Assembly (NCBI GenBank): GCA_946894095.1
Contig: OX335659.1
Coordinates: forward strand, 7,819,501-7,883,500
Reading direction: 5' to 3'
From: Incurvaria masculella
Lineage: Eukaryota > Arthropoda > Insecta > Lepidoptera > Incurvariidae
Length of the DNA stretch: 64,000 nucleotides
The position numbers were made by a program, and so were the translations under genes. Positions 32,201 through 42,910 of this stretch are shown in pieces (the first letter of the stretch is position 1; every line of letters starts with the position of its first letter). Below the pieces are notes generated by a model that had not been told where the DNA came from, ran no database searches, and was given only the letters and a program-made list of their open reading frames with translations.

Positions 32201-35200
32201 TTGCAATGCCGAGGAAGAACCCCAAGCCAGAGGACTACGAATTACTCTTCAGCGGCAACACCGAAGACACATTCCGGTTGGGCATGACACTCACAAAGAA
32301 AACTTTAAAGGTAATCATGTTATAAGTTAATATCCTTTTTTACACTTTTATATACTTTTCCTTTTTTATTATTTTTCGTATTAAGCAAGTTCGTCGCCTT
32401 TTTTTCGCAACGCATGTAAAGCGTTAGGAGGCATTGATTACGGGAGGGGTGACTGTAGAATTCAAATTTATGAGTATACAGCAGGTGGCGAAATTGGTAG
32501 ATGCAATACCCGCATATGTTTCCTGGCAGCCTGGCATTATATTCATAAAGTCGTTTTTTCACAGCTCTCTTTGTAGACACGCACACAACAAGCACACATT
32601 GCTTGCTTCACAGTCCATTCTACATACATATCACATTCGTAATCATGTTAATCATGTTTTAATTACTTCTGGTTACATGTATCATGCATTGTTTCCCTTT
32701 TTTGCCCTCATTATTCTGATTATGGTATATGGTACAAGATTTGTATCACAAAATTATTTACAGTGAAGGAAAAACCTCATCCACAACTTCGGTGGTGTTA
32801 GCTTAATAGTAAGATGACACTGAAATGATCTCCCCACCCATTATGTGTTCCTAAAAATATTGGGCAAAAGAGGTTGACCGCTAGTCAACCTGAGACTGAT
32901 CATCGGTGCTTGGAGCCAGAAACGGCACATGTTATGATTATTCTTTATAAATACTAATGCATGTTATATTTACACATACATTTGATTTCTTTTTTTAGCG
33001 AGTTCAATTCGGTTTTGAAGTTTTTTTTATATAACTATTTTATATAAGTTTTCAGCCTCAGTGGCCCAGTGGCGCGACACTTCGGCGATCGCTCTACGAA
33101 GTTAAGCAACGCTGGGTCCGGTCTGGTCTTGGATGGGTGACCATTCAACCGTTGAGAGAGGCTGGCCGTGGTTCGGATTCCACGTTAAACTGTAGGTCCC
33201 CTTCCTTACTTACTAGGTGGTAGGGTTAATCCCACCCGGGTTGGTACCATCGCGTTGGATGAACGATGGTCGAAGCGGCAATGAAAATTGTCCGTGTTTT
33301 CCATCCAGTTCAATGTAGCCGTGCAATATAAGGAAGGTCCTGGCATGGCACCTAGTTCCCATGTGGTGTGTTGGGCTAATACCATGACAGAACTTGTGGT
33401 ATTAGCCATCCATGTCAAGTCACATAAAAAAAAAGTGTGACATCAGCAGACCGCTAAAAGTTTGACAAAAAACAGTTTTCCTTGACTTCTCTCATATTTA
33501 ACCCCACTGCTCTTTAGGAAATTTGGCATAATAGTACTTGCCTATAATTGATAGGATTATGTAGTAACAAACCGCATCTTTATGGGGTCAGTGATTCTTA
33601 AATCTGTAACATTTAAAAAAAATCTGTTACAGGGGTTACCTTATAAGGCTGTTACAATAATGTTTGAAAATTCAGGTTTCCTGTGTATGTATTATAAGTA
33701 TATATTATAATTCAGTGTTTATTATACGACATTCACGTCTCTCCTTTCACTATTGCAGCTATACACAGACTTCTACTCTTCAGACATCCTGGTGGCGTCG
33801 CCGCTGGGGCTGCGCGTGATCGTGGGCGCGGAGGGCGAGCCGGAGCGCGACTACGACTTCCTCGCGTCGGTGGAGCTGCTGGTGCTGGACCAGGCGGACG
33901 TGTTCCTCATGCAGAACTGGGACCACCTGCTGCACGTGCTCGACCACCTGCACCTGCAGCCGCGCCAGACGCACGGCACCGACTACTCGCGCCTTCGCAC
34001 CTGGGCCGTCAATGGCTGGACCAAGTACTACCGGTATGGCAGCTCTGGTTGTGTCAGTGTGTGTAGCTTTAAAACTGGATGAAGAGCGAGTTGGTGACGT
34101 CGCCGCTGGGGTTGCGCGTGATCGTGGGCGCGGAGGGCGAGCAGGAGCGCGTCTACGACTTCCTCGCGGCGCTGAAGCTGCTGGTGCTGGACCAGGCGGA
34201 CGTGTTCCTCATGCAGAACTGGGGTCACCTGCTGCACGCGCCCGACCACCTCCACCTGCAGCCGCGCAAGACGCACAGCCCGACTACTCGTATGGCAACT
34301 CTGGTTGTGTCAGTGTGTGCAGTGGAAAACTAGATAAAAAGAGAGTTTGATTTTATGTGTTCACCTTTTGTATTTCCAGGTATAATTTTGTGAACTGGAT
34401 GGACCATTGGCTAGATTGCCCTGAAGCCCTACTACGAACGCTATTGATATCGAAAGCACTTTCGATACCGTCTGTCAAACTTATTCAATATTTTGGACAG
34501 GCGATGTCACCTTTTCGATAGCGCTTACTTGATGGCGTTCGTTGTAGGGGCCCTGGTGTACTGTGCGGCGGATCCCTTGGTCACTGATAAGTTTATTATT
34601 TCCATTGCAAGGCGATCTTGCCACTCTTGTTGGGGTTAACTAGCCTGAACTATTCTCGCCATTCTAAACCCTTGCTTATAATTAGCAGCAGTTGTAGTAT
34701 TAGAACAAAAATTTATGTTGCCTCTGGGTTAATGCATCACGTTAAGGTTTTCACTTACTTCGTACTTGGTGGTCGCTTTTTACTTCAAATATGGTTGCAC
34801 CTTGTGTGATGCTCGTGAACGGGTGTTGTTTGTGAAGACTGGCGTCTTATATGCTGTAAGGAAACCAACTTAGATATTTGACATGAGTTACTGCTTGTCA
34901 TGAACTTTACAGTGTGCTATCTATGAATTAAGGTGGGCCTTCAACTCAACTCCCCGCTCAACTCCCCATACAAACGTGGAAAGAAGATCATGCGCATATT
35001 TCTTATCATAGATCAAAAATTATACTCAAAAAAGCTTTATTTGATCGAACTAGATGTCTGATGACCATTATCATTGTAAAATAGTGTTTGGTTTATAAGT
35101 GATAAGGTCCGAAAGTTCGAACTTTTCGCGCGTTTTATACAATAACTTTGAACTTTGATTACTAAACGATAAAACAAAAGCATCTTAAAAAGATTTGTCG

Positions 35201-38200
35201 TCAGACCTAGCTTGTTTCATGAATATTTATAATGAATTTGGTTTTTGTTTGATTTTTTACTGCAGTGGTCGGGATTAACTTTTAGCTTCAAGTCGTTTTG
35301 TAACTAACATTTTTCGTAAATCTTACAAAGTCAAACACATGCGCATTGTCTGTTTTGTGGACATGTTGCATCCTCCTTATCACGGAGCCTGTCTCTTTCT
35401 TTGAAACAGAGAAGGTCCAAGAGCATCATAGCACAGTTTTGTACCGTGCCCGCGAATGAGTTAGTCCCGCCGGGCAGGACCACCTTAAATGCAAATATGA
35501 AAATTATGTAAACATAGTTCCAATCATGTTCATCAATAGTTCTTGCCAGTTCTTTGATGTGATGGCTAAATGTTAAAATATGACAAATCCCGAATACAGT
35601 GTATTGTCTATGGATGATAAATAAAAATTTTCGTTGCATGTTTGATGCACCTTCTCCAGGCAGACATTGATCTTCTCGTCAGTGGCGATGCCGGAGATGA
35701 GCGCGCTCCTCAACCGGAAGTGCCACAACTACGCGGGCAAGGTGCGCGTCGCCAACCAGCCGGAGCTGGGCAGCATCCGGCACGTCTCGCTACAGGTGCC
35801 CCAGCTCTTCCAGAGGTAATGTCGACGTCACAGACGAGCCCCATCCGTGCACTTTTTTGGTGTTACGGAAATAGATGGTTAAGGATGTTCCGACCCATAC
35901 AATGTTTTTTTTACACAGAACGCAAAAAGTATTGCACTTTAAGGTACAAATTCGTCAAAAATATTAAATATAGCCATAGTAGTTGCAGCGAAAACATATT
36001 CACAATTTCAGGTTTAATGGTTTCGTTGTAATTGCCGATTAAAAGTTTTACACCGTTAGATGGCGCTGTTAAATAAAAATCGTATTTAAATAAATTGTAA
36101 CAAAACCAATAATCCTGAAATTGTGAAATTGTTTTCGCTGCAAGTAATATGACTATATCAAACTTTTATTATTAATTCGTGGCTTAATTATGGTGCAATA
36201 CTTTTTGCGTTATGTGTGCAAACAACTTTATATGGCTCGGAACAGCCTTAATAACACAAATCCTGTTGTGATATTAGCCCAACAAGTCACATTCCCGAAG
36301 GAATTAGGTCCCATGCCTGGACTTTCCCTTTATGAGGACTACATTGAACTGGATGGAAAACACAGACAATTTTTTATTGCCGCTTTGACCTTATTTTATT
36401 CAATGCGGTAGTATCAGCCGGGTTGAGCTTAACCTTCTCCTAGTAGGGAACACATTTACATGGATTCCAAACCATTTAGCTGCTCAAATTTGTAACAATT
36501 AATGCACTTATCTAACTGAAAAGAGATAGCAAATCATATGTGGTATGTTAGGCTAATATCTGACAGTCAGTTTGGTAGCAGCCATCCATGTCCAGTTACA
36601 TAAAATAAACGTGTTCAATCCCGCTTCGTGCATGGTGTATGCCTAAGACCTCTCGATAAAGAGGCGTGGCCCCGCCTTCGAGTTACGAGCCGCACCTAAT
36701 GTTTTTATCTTATTTTCGACAACTTTTTCTTTGTGACTGGACATGAATGGCTAATACCATACCTACTGTCATGATATCCAAATGGGAACAAACCTCATGG
36801 GAACTAGGTGCCATGCCAGGACCTTCTTTTTATTTCGCAGCTACATTAAACTGTAGGGAAAACAGGGACCATCATTCGTTCAATGCGATGGTGCAAACCT
36901 GGGCAGGATTAACCCTACCACCTAGTTAGTAGGCAACCTACAGTTTAACGTGGAATTCGAACCACGAGTGACGAATCCTTTAGTTGGCTTTTACGACATG
37001 CACGGGAAGAAATGCAGTGGGCCCAATTGTATTCTTATTACGTGCAGCAACCCACACATCCCCTCTGGGATGCAATCAGAACATTTCCTTATGTTGATGT
37101 ATGACAAGACGTTCTCACAAGAATGTATTCCAAATTTTTTCGACTCTCTCAACGGGATCTCGTTAAGCTGCTCCAATGATGCACTCCATTTCCGTCGCGC
37201 ATCCTCAGATTCAACGCGTCGGACCCGCTGGCGGCGGCGGACGAGAGGTTCGATCACTTCATCAAGGAGCTGTTGCCGCGGCAACGCGACCCGCTAATGT
37301 CGCACACTCTCATCTACGTGCCGAGCTACTTCGACTACGTGCGCATACGGAACTACTTCAAGAAGGAGGACATCGGATTTGTGCAGATTTGCGAGTACTC
37401 CAAGGTGAGGCCACACTACCGGGCAACTACCTGGACAATAGCAATGATTTTCATTAAGTAATTTTAAGAAGAGTTTAGTGCTCGCGCATATAGGTACGTG
37501 TACATAATATTTATGCCATTTTGAAGAATTGACTGTGATGCAATGATAAATTAATGAATGAAATAAAGCTATTATATAGCTGCCTTACTAATACCAAAAA
37601 CCTGAGAGGGCAATCAAAAAACTGTATCACAATCGGTCGAAGCAGAACCCTCTACGACACTTTCTTGCCAATAGAGTAGTAGAATGTTGGAACAGTCTTC
37701 CCAGTGAAGTTGTAAATGCTGTCGCCATAAATTCCTTCAAAATTAAACTGAACAATCATGCAAACAGAAAAACATATATATCTCATAAATAAATAAATAA
37801 GTGTTGTGATATAGGCGCATCAGCTTGAAGCGGGGCTAGCTTATCAAAAATAATATAATATTAAGATACTACTTTCTCAAGGAAACCTTTCACGGACATC
37901 GCATCCACCGATTCCGAAGATCCATTCGATTAAAAATTCGACATGCTTGCTTAATACAGAAAATCTATAGAAAAACTCCTTTAATTGTCTTGTCTACATG
38001 ATTACAATGTTGGTGTTTAGATTTTTCACGTCCTATAAGTAAATACTTTACAATCCTGTATGCGACCACCAGGATGCGAAGATCGCGCGCGCTCGGGACA
38101 TGTTCTTTCACACTGAGGCGCACTTCCTGCTCTACTCGGAGCGCGTCCACTTCTTCAGGCGGTTCCGCATCAAGGGAGTCCGCCACGTCGTCTTCTACCA

Positions 38201-39103
38201 GCCGCCCACCTACCCGCACTTCTACTCGGAGATCTGCAATCTCATGCAGGTATGTGCAGTCTTGGAGGGCTTAAAATGTGTATAAAAAATATAGATGTTT
38301 CTGAAAAGGGTCGTAACTTAGGGGGAGAGTTATTTTGGATGGCATCATGAACAATTTTTTTTTGCGACTTTTGCAGACACATTTGAAAGGTGAAAATTGC
38401 TTTCCAATTCCTATCAGTATGTTTTTAGATTAACACTGTCACTGTACATACCATTTTGAAAAAGTTTGCGAACATTTCCGGTGTGCGATGCCGTGCTTTG
38501 CTGACATGCTTCTCCCGACGGAGGCGTTGTTAGGATTACTCGGTTGCCATGAACTTCCGACAGTCGTTCCCATCTAAGGGTAACTCCAGAACATCAATGT
38601 ATTCAACCAAACACAAGTTTGAAATAAAATATTATAGGTTATATTATGGTGAGATTTTCTTTCCCATGACTTCATTTGATTAGCATAATTCGGAATTATT
38701 TATGTTCGGAATACATAATGTCGAAGAAATTAAGTCATTTCAATTCCATAGGTTCAGTAAATACAATTTTCAAATCTATTATATTTTATTTTCTATGAAT
38801 CGAGCTTTGACAGATCTTGTAGGTCGTGATAAATAAGCAGATTTCTTCCCCATTCCTTTTGCCAATGAGCGCTCTGTCGGTAAGCGCGACTCTGGCGCCT
38901 GGTGTCTAAGGCGCGTGTTGATGCGGATGCGTGGACAGGAGGCGAACCAGAACAAGTACGGGGGTAGCGCGTGCAACACGTCGGCTACGGTGCTGTACTG
39001 CCGCTACGACCTGCAGCAGGTGGCGGCGGTGTTGGGCGCCGCGCGCACCGCCGCCATGGTGCAGTCCGACAAGAACGTGCACATGTTCATGACCGGCGAA
39101 TGA
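29258..39103 (+). CDS. Utp25: U3 snoRNA-associated UTP25/DEF homologue (8 exons)
   Basis: Nucleolar factor of the small-subunit processome (digestive organ expansion factor family), needed for early 18S rRNA processing. Exons: 29258-29665, 30765-31382, 32068-32310, 33759-34033, 35660-35815, 37209-37404, 38073-38249 and 38939-39103. All join in phase to 745 codons, close to human UTP25 at about 756. Exon 1 is lysine/arginine-rich then acidic, a nucleolar-type tail. The conserved body gives [37 protein letters not shown], a DEAD-box-like but atypical [15 protein letters not shown] (near 467), [34 protein letters not shown] and a C-terminal [12 protein letters not shown]. The start is the ATG before MNKGRNRK; upstream codons in the same frame resemble 5' UTR. 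The exon 2 donor (AAG|GTTGAC) is weak. Introns carry many MITEs and SINEs, and exon 4 has a decayed tandem duplicate. Confidence 0.93.
29863..30338. mobile_element. TTAA MITE, family 2, copy 2 (Utp25 intron 1)
   Basis: Inverted copy of 12254-12732, with TTAA at 29863-29866 and 30335-30338. Its ends read TTTGGTACTAGCCAAATCGC and GTTGGCTAGTCCTAGCGCC. 476 bp, non-coding. Confidence 0.82.
32425..32650 (+). mobile_element. tRNA-headed SINE-like repeat, copy 2 (Utp25 intron 3)
   Basis: GATTACGGGAGGGGTGACTG, then the A box TGGCGAAATTGG, GCAATACCCGCATATG and TACATACATATCACATTCG, as in the copy at 5520. The B box is eroded. Confidence 0.65.
33056..33434 (+). mobile_element. 5S-rRNA-headed SINE, full length (Utp25 intron 3)
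   Basis: The head contains GAAGTTAAGCAACGCTGGG and CTTGGATGGGTGACC, which match the internal promoter region of 5S rRNA. The body (TAAACTGTAGGTCCCC, GGCAATGAAAATTGTCCGTG, GGAAGGTCCTGGCATGGCAC, TATTAGCCATCCATGTCAAG) then ends in CACATAAAA and an A-run. The body is the same as in copies with a tRNA-like head. It is an RNA polymerase III-type retroposon, not a functional 5S gene. Confidence 0.85.
34093..34350 (+). pseudogene. Tandem partial duplicate of Utp25 exon 4
   Basis: Copies 33791-34090 with an offset of 302 bp. It encodes [20 protein letters not shown] and [20 protein letters not shown], then loses about 46 bp that held the end of the exon, and continues with the duplicated intron start (TATGGCAACTCTGGTTGTGT). 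The 5' part of the exon and its acceptor are missing, so it cannot be spliced as exon 4. It keeps an open frame, which suggests a recent event. Confidence 0.88.
34436..34553. mobile_element. Short TIR element (about 118 bp, Utp25 intron 4)
   Basis: GCCCTACTACGAACGC on the left matches the complement of GCGTTCGTTGTAGGGGCCC on the right, with ATCGAAAG and CTTTTCGAT words inside. MITE-like. Confidence 0.65.
34928..35488. mobile_element. TTAA-flanked MITE, family 1, copy 3 (Utp25 intron 4)
   Basis: TTAA at 34928-34931 and 35485-35488, with ends AAGGTGGGCCTTCAACTC and GGGCAGGACCACCTTAA. The interior matches 983-1533 (TTGATCGAACTAGATGTCTG, GTACCGTGCCCGCGAATGAG). Confidence 0.82.
35879..36251. mobile_element. 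TTAA-flanked foldback element (Utp25 intron 5)
   Basis: Arms of about 150 bp are inverted repeats of each other: GAACGCAAAAAGTATTGCAC on the left against GTGCAATACTTTTTGCGTTA on the right, and GCAGCGAAAACATATTCAC against GTGAAATTGTTTTCGCTGC. About 75 bp of AT-rich loop separates them. TTAA lies at 35879-35882 and 36248-36251. In the pre-mRNA it would fold into one long hairpin. Confidence 0.85.
36255..36475 (-). mobile_element. SINE body fragment, minus strand
   Basis: Complement of the shared SINE body: GATATTAGCCCAACAAG, GAAGGAATTAGGTCCCATGC, CATTGAACTGGATGGAAAAC and TTATTGCCGCTTTGACC. It abuts the foldback element. Confidence 0.75.
36526..36605 (+). mobile_element. SINE 3' end fragment
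   Basis: ATGTGGTATGTTAGGCTAAT and AGCCATCCATGTCCAGTTAC then ATAAAAT. Only the last 80 bp of the SINE body. Confidence 0.65.
36735..37060 (-). mobile_element. SINE, minus strand (Utp25 intron 5)
   Basis: GACTGGACATGAATGGCTAA, GGGAACTAGGTGCCATGCCA, CCCTACCACCTAGTTAGTAG and AACGTGGAATTCGAACCACG are the complement of the SINE body. They are followed by a block also found near 57190-57350 (ACGACATGCACGGGAAGAAA, GTGGGCCCAATTGTATTC). It lies about 150 bp before exon 6. Confidence 0.75.
37575..37800 (+). pseudogene. CR1-like LINE 3' end (Utp25 intron 6)
   Basis: One frame reads [20 protein letters not shown] and [14 protein letters not shown], the classic C-terminus of CR1-like reverse transcriptases, with frameshifts upstream. 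It ends in an ATAAATAAATAAATAA tail. 5'-truncated. Confidence 0.75.
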
Positions 39104-39189
39104 GTTGTGTGTGTTAAATGTTGAAAGTGTTTAATTAAATGTTAGATTAACTTAAACAGTGTTTTTTCTTGGGATCTTATATGGGGGTC

Positions 39190-39377
39190 TCTTTATAAGG
39201 GAGGGTCTAGGTGGTAGCGTTAAGCCCGCTCGGGTTGGTACCACCGCATTGGATGAAACTGTGGTTGAAGTGGCAATCAAAAATTGTCCGTGTTTTCCGT
39301 CCAGTTCAATGTAGCCGTGCTCATAAAGGAAAGGTCCTGGCATGGCACCTAATTCCTTCGGATATGTGGTGTGTTGG
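39190..39377 (+). mobile_element. SINE body fragment after Utp25
   Basis: TAGGTGGTAGCGTTAAGCCC, GGTTGGTACCACCGCATTGG, TTGTCCGTGTTTTCCGTCCA and GGCATGGCACCTAATTCC. The 3' end runs into a (TTAGG)n stretch at 39376-39395 instead of the usual ATTAGCCATCC. Confidence 0.8.
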
Positions 39378-40944
39378 GTTAGGTTAGGTTAGGTTCCAAA
39401 TCCGAAATAGTTTTTTTCTGCGCAGCCATTTTCCCTTAGAGGGGATCGGCTAAGGTCCATCCCGGCAAATTTTTGAAATGTTAATTATTTTTTTTATTTA
39501 TTGAAAAAAGTATTCTGCCCTTCTTAAAAGAGCGCAAATGAACAAGCGGAAAAACATAAAGTTACAAACAATGAAACATGTAGTTATACTAGGGAGCAAT
39601 GTTTTTTATTCAGTTCTTATAGTAAACACTGCTCTAATTTAAAACCATTAGCCTAGTACACACTATTCTGTTCATATTTAAGCCCAACCTACTCTATCCT
39701 TGCTGTCTGACACAACCTGGATTGAGATTCATTTCACAGATTCTGCAAAATAAAATTGTTGCAACTTAGGGGCATCACATTATATTTTCTATCTAATCTC
39801 TATGTAAGTACATACTGCTGCTGAGACATGTCAGAAGGCGCGATTCGTTCACTTTTTAAAGCCTTACACTAACTGAGTAGCACGTCTCTGTAAAGTGACC
39901 ATGCCGGAATAGGTTGCGTGAGCCACAAGCCCTAAGGCACAGAATAAGTATCTATGATTACCTTAATAAAACAGTAGTTTCACTGTTTGATATGACAAAT
40001 GTATTCCGCGAACGAGTTGGTTTCTTCGAATCAACACGTTTGTCGTGCAGCGGAAAATATGACTATTTCAGTATCAGGCACAGACGTGGTCTGTAATATT
40101 TCATTAAATCAAAGGTGGATCAAACCGGTACTTGATTTTAAAAAAAAGACATACTGATACACTTTGACATAAGGTTGATGGATACTAGCTTCTTCACTGG
40201 CAGTCAGCCAAAACATAATTGTTCTTTTCAGTTAGGAAGTTATGGCGGGCCCATCCTCTGAAAATTATTCCTATTCAAACCATTTTACATATTTGGTATT
40301 TTATATCGGGTTTGAATATCTGTGCCTGCACGAATTTGTTTTTTTTTTAAAGTATCCTTGATGTAACCACAGATAAAAGAAAAAAAGATTTTTTTTGAAG
40401 ATTTTTAGAAATAAATGCACGTTCTAAGTCTATGTTCATTTCTCTTGATTTAGATTTCTATAAAAACAAAAACTTGCAGACATATGTTTGTGGCCAGTAC
40501 ATATATTGGATACCAAAGTATCAAGTCATTTTGGAACAGTGCACTATTAAACATCGTTTGTATGGGGAACATAACCTATGGGCCATTCTAAGTAGCCTAT
40601 ATGGCACATGGAAAGAATGAGCTGCAAGAACATACAACACTGAACACAAATTATTATGTAAGTACATACAACTTTAATGTCTACGAGTATCATAATTAAA
40701 TATCATAATTTAGGGAATCTTAAATAATATGTATATAAGTAATGTACATGTTATAAGAGTATTAACAATAAAGTCCAAAACTGCCTTCCTTGTGACTCCT
40801 TGATCCCACGCTAAAAAATGTATAAGAACTAACAGGTAGTTATTTAAGTACCTTAAATTTTATTTTGGAACAATCGTCCGAATATTTCTGTTGTATGTAC
40901 TTCATCCCATTTTTCGGATCAGTAAAAATGACAAAAAAAATCTG
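39378..40944. other. Spacer with a diverged TTAA family 3 copy
   Basis: No gene is seen. Around 40240-40600 the sequence is a worn relative of 24245-24607 (GTAACCACAGATAAAAG, TTGCAGACATATGTTTGTGG, TTGGATACCAAAGTATCAAG). The rest is unrecognised. Confidence 0.4.
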
Positions 40945-41050
40945 GTAGCCTAGTGCGCGGGGACTTGCCTAGTATAGCAGAGGTCTAGGTTCAAATCACG
41001 GGGCTGGGATGCCCCCCTTTGGCATGCACCACTTTCTTTCTCTCAATCCA
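40945..41050 (+). mobile_element. tRNA-headed SINE, head only
   Basis: TGGTAGCCTAGTGCGCGGGG, then CTAGGTTCAAATCACG (A-box and B-box like) and ATGCACCACTTTCTTTCTC. The body after the head is missing, and a possible coding exon on the minus strand starts 16 bp later. Confidence 0.7.
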
Positions 41051-41065
41051 TCAATTCTACAGGGA

Positions 41066-41313
41066 TCAGGATGTGGTATTCCGTGATGTCTCTTTGGCGA
41101 TACTTCCGCTGATTTGTGTCGTTTGGTTGGCAACACGCTCCGTCTCCGGGGTGGTCGCGGTTGACTGAGGCTCCGCGAGTGAGGTGGCGGTAGCGGTGGC
41201 GGCAGCGGTGGCGTTAGGGGCGGCGGCGGTGAAGCTGTCGGGCGGAACGGAAGGCTGTGGGTGGCTCTCGTTTCGGAATACCATGGGCTCCTCTATTGGA
41301 GAATCGCCGGACT
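41066..41313 (-). CDS. Putative 3'-terminal exon of the InaF-like gene(s)
   Basis: On the minus strand, TGATTTTCAG|AG precedes an 82-codon open stretch starting ESGDSPIEEPMVFRNESHPQ and ending in a stop at 41066. It is rich in Ala, Thr and Pro. Its entry phase needs one base from the previous exon, which is exactly what the predicted donors at 52257 and 47488 leave. Composition is much richer in G+C than the flanks. No domain is recognised. It may be the cytoplasmic tail of the InaF-motif proteins, or a chance frame in a GCC/ACC-repeat island; moderate confidence only. Confidence 0.42.
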
Positions 41314-41584
41314 CTGAAAATCATGAGAAGGACTTTGAATACTTAATATACAAGCATATTTTTCCTAGCCCTCTTGAAATGTTTCTCGTGTATATCATAC
41401 ATGTTGACGCCGAACACCTAACCAATAGTATGGTAGAATAGGTATTCTTTAGTATGGTCGATCCACTAATAATGATCATAAATCAGTAACGTGAGTTGAC
41501 TTCACTCACTCGAGCGGTGGTTGCCCGAACTGATAAATCATGACAGCTGGCATATATGCTCAAATTTAGGTGTACATGTGACTA

Positions 41585-41850
41585 AAGGCGTGATAAGATC
41601 CGATTGCGTTCAGTTTGAAGGACGTAAGTACAACAACATTCAATTATATTTAAAGAAGACAACCACGACGAATTTCTATAATCCAAAAAGTAAGTGATTG
41701 ATGGTCTGGCTATAATTTGTAAAAACTGTAAGTCCCTGGTGCTTTGTGTTCTCATATTAGACAATTATTCATAAATTTTCGTTAAAAACATTTTGCACAC
41801 AGAATATGATCGTCCAGTGTTTACCGTTATAGATTTCAAATACAGAGTGT
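41585..41850 (+). repeat. Dispersed repeat R, copy 2, left part
   Basis: Matches 5180-5370 and 5815-5865 without the block that interrupts copy 1 (AGTCCCTGGTGCTTTGTGTT, CAGAATATGATCGTCCAG, TTTACCGTTATAGATTTCAA). Confidence 0.6.
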
Positions 41851-41934
41851 CATAACGGCCAGTACAATAATTTCGTCAGTGTAATCCTCATGTTTTTCCG
41901 AGACAAAAAAGGTAATACTTTTTAGGGTTCCGTA

Positions 41935-42216
41935 CCCAAAGGGTGCCAACGGAACCCTTTTACTAAGCCTCCGCTGTCCGTCCGTCCGTCCGTCCGTCTG
42001 TCACAGGGCTGTATCTCATAAACCTTCATTGATAAGCAGGCGAAATTTTTACAGAGTATGTATTTATTTTGCCGCTATAACAACAAATAGGTAAAAAAAT
42101 ATATAAACATTAAATGGGTCACCCATATAAAAACTTTATTTTTTTTAATGTTAAATCGTGTATAATAGTACGGAACCCTTCGTGTGCGAGTCCGACTCGC
42201 ACTTGGCCGGTTTTTT
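41935..42216 (+). repeat. CCGT-bearing dispersed element, copy 1
   Basis: Starts TTTTAGGGTTCCGTACCC, has GGAACCCTTTTACTAAGCC, a (CCGT)n run, GTCACAGGGCTGTATCTC, and ends GGAACCCTTCGTGTGCGAG then TCCGACTCGCACTTGGCCGG and a T-run. The end contains an 8-bp hairpin GTGCGAGT-CCG-ACTCGCAC. Copies at 43396 and 49345. Common in Lepidoptera from memory; its class is uncertain. Confidence 0.7.
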
Positions 42217-42299
42217 TCTCTAAAGTGTCTAGTTACATGCTAGTTACCAAGATTAACATTTTTAAATTTATGTTTTTGTCTAGTGTAATTTGACGCGAC

Positions 42300-42405
42300 G
42301 TTGTAACCATGCATAAGGAAGGTCTTGGCATGGACCCAGACCTCTCGTGGCGAGTCAGTCACGACAGTAGGTGTGATATTAGCCATCCATGTCCAAGTAC
42401 ATCCA
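42300..42405 (+). mobile_element. SINE 3' body fragment
   Basis: GGAAGGTCTTGGCATGGACC and GATATTAGCCATCCATGTCC. Worn copy of the shared SINE body. Confidence 0.6.
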
Positions 42406-42504
42406 TCGTTCCCTTTTTCTTCTACACTAAATTATTGTATTACTTTGCATGGAAAGTCTAACTTTTTATTTAGAGGATATTTATTGATTTATTTATTTAT
42501 TTGA

Positions 42505-42740
42505 GCGGCTCGTAGCCTAGTGGCGCGGGGACTGGCCTAGCGTACCAGAGACCTGGGTTCAATAACGACATGCACCACTGTCTTTCTCTTTCCGAGTTCG
42601 ATAAGTGCATTTCGTCACGAATGCGAGCTGCTCCATAGTTCGGAATCCATGTAAAAGGAATGTGGTGTATTGGTCTAATATCATAACGGTATTTGTGTGG
42701 TATTAGCCATCCATGTCAGGTCGCATAAAATAAAAAAAAA
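42505..42740 (+). mobile_element. tRNA-headed SINE with internal deletion
   Basis: The head CTCGTAGCCTAGTGGCGCGG and CCTGGGTTCAATAACG carry near-consensus A and B boxes. It then passes through ATGCACCACTGTCTTTCTC and ATAAGTGCATTTCGTCACG to GGTATTAGCCATCCATGTCA and GGTCGCATAAAATAAA. The central body seen at 46358 is deleted. Confidence 0.8.
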
Positions 42741-42769
42741 ATAAAAAATTATTCCTGGTCAATACGGCA

Positions 42770-42910
42770 CCCTGTATAGCTAGACCATCATTTCATCTTT
42801 CATCTTTTTGAAATTCCAAAATAAGTAACACTTAATTTTAAAAATAATCAAATGTGGTTTCACTTACGCCCTTATGGAACTGAAAGCATTGAGGTGTTAT
42901 CACAGCCTTG
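42770..42910 (+). repeat. Dispersed repeat R, copy 2, right part
   Basis: TATAGCTAGACCATCATTTC, AATGTGGTTTCACTTACGCC and GAGGTGTTATCACAGCC match 5865-5995. The roughly 920 bp between the two parts is filled by the CCGT element and two SINE pieces. Confidence 0.6.

Noticed and set aside
33080..33180. Functional 5S rRNA gene
   Set aside because: Only the internal region matches; the 5' and 3' helix I strands are absent and the sequence continues into a SINE body.
41184..41441. Alanine-rich plus-strand protein
   Set aside because: Shadow of the minus-strand candidate exon; low-complexity GCG/GTG repeats with no recognised domain.
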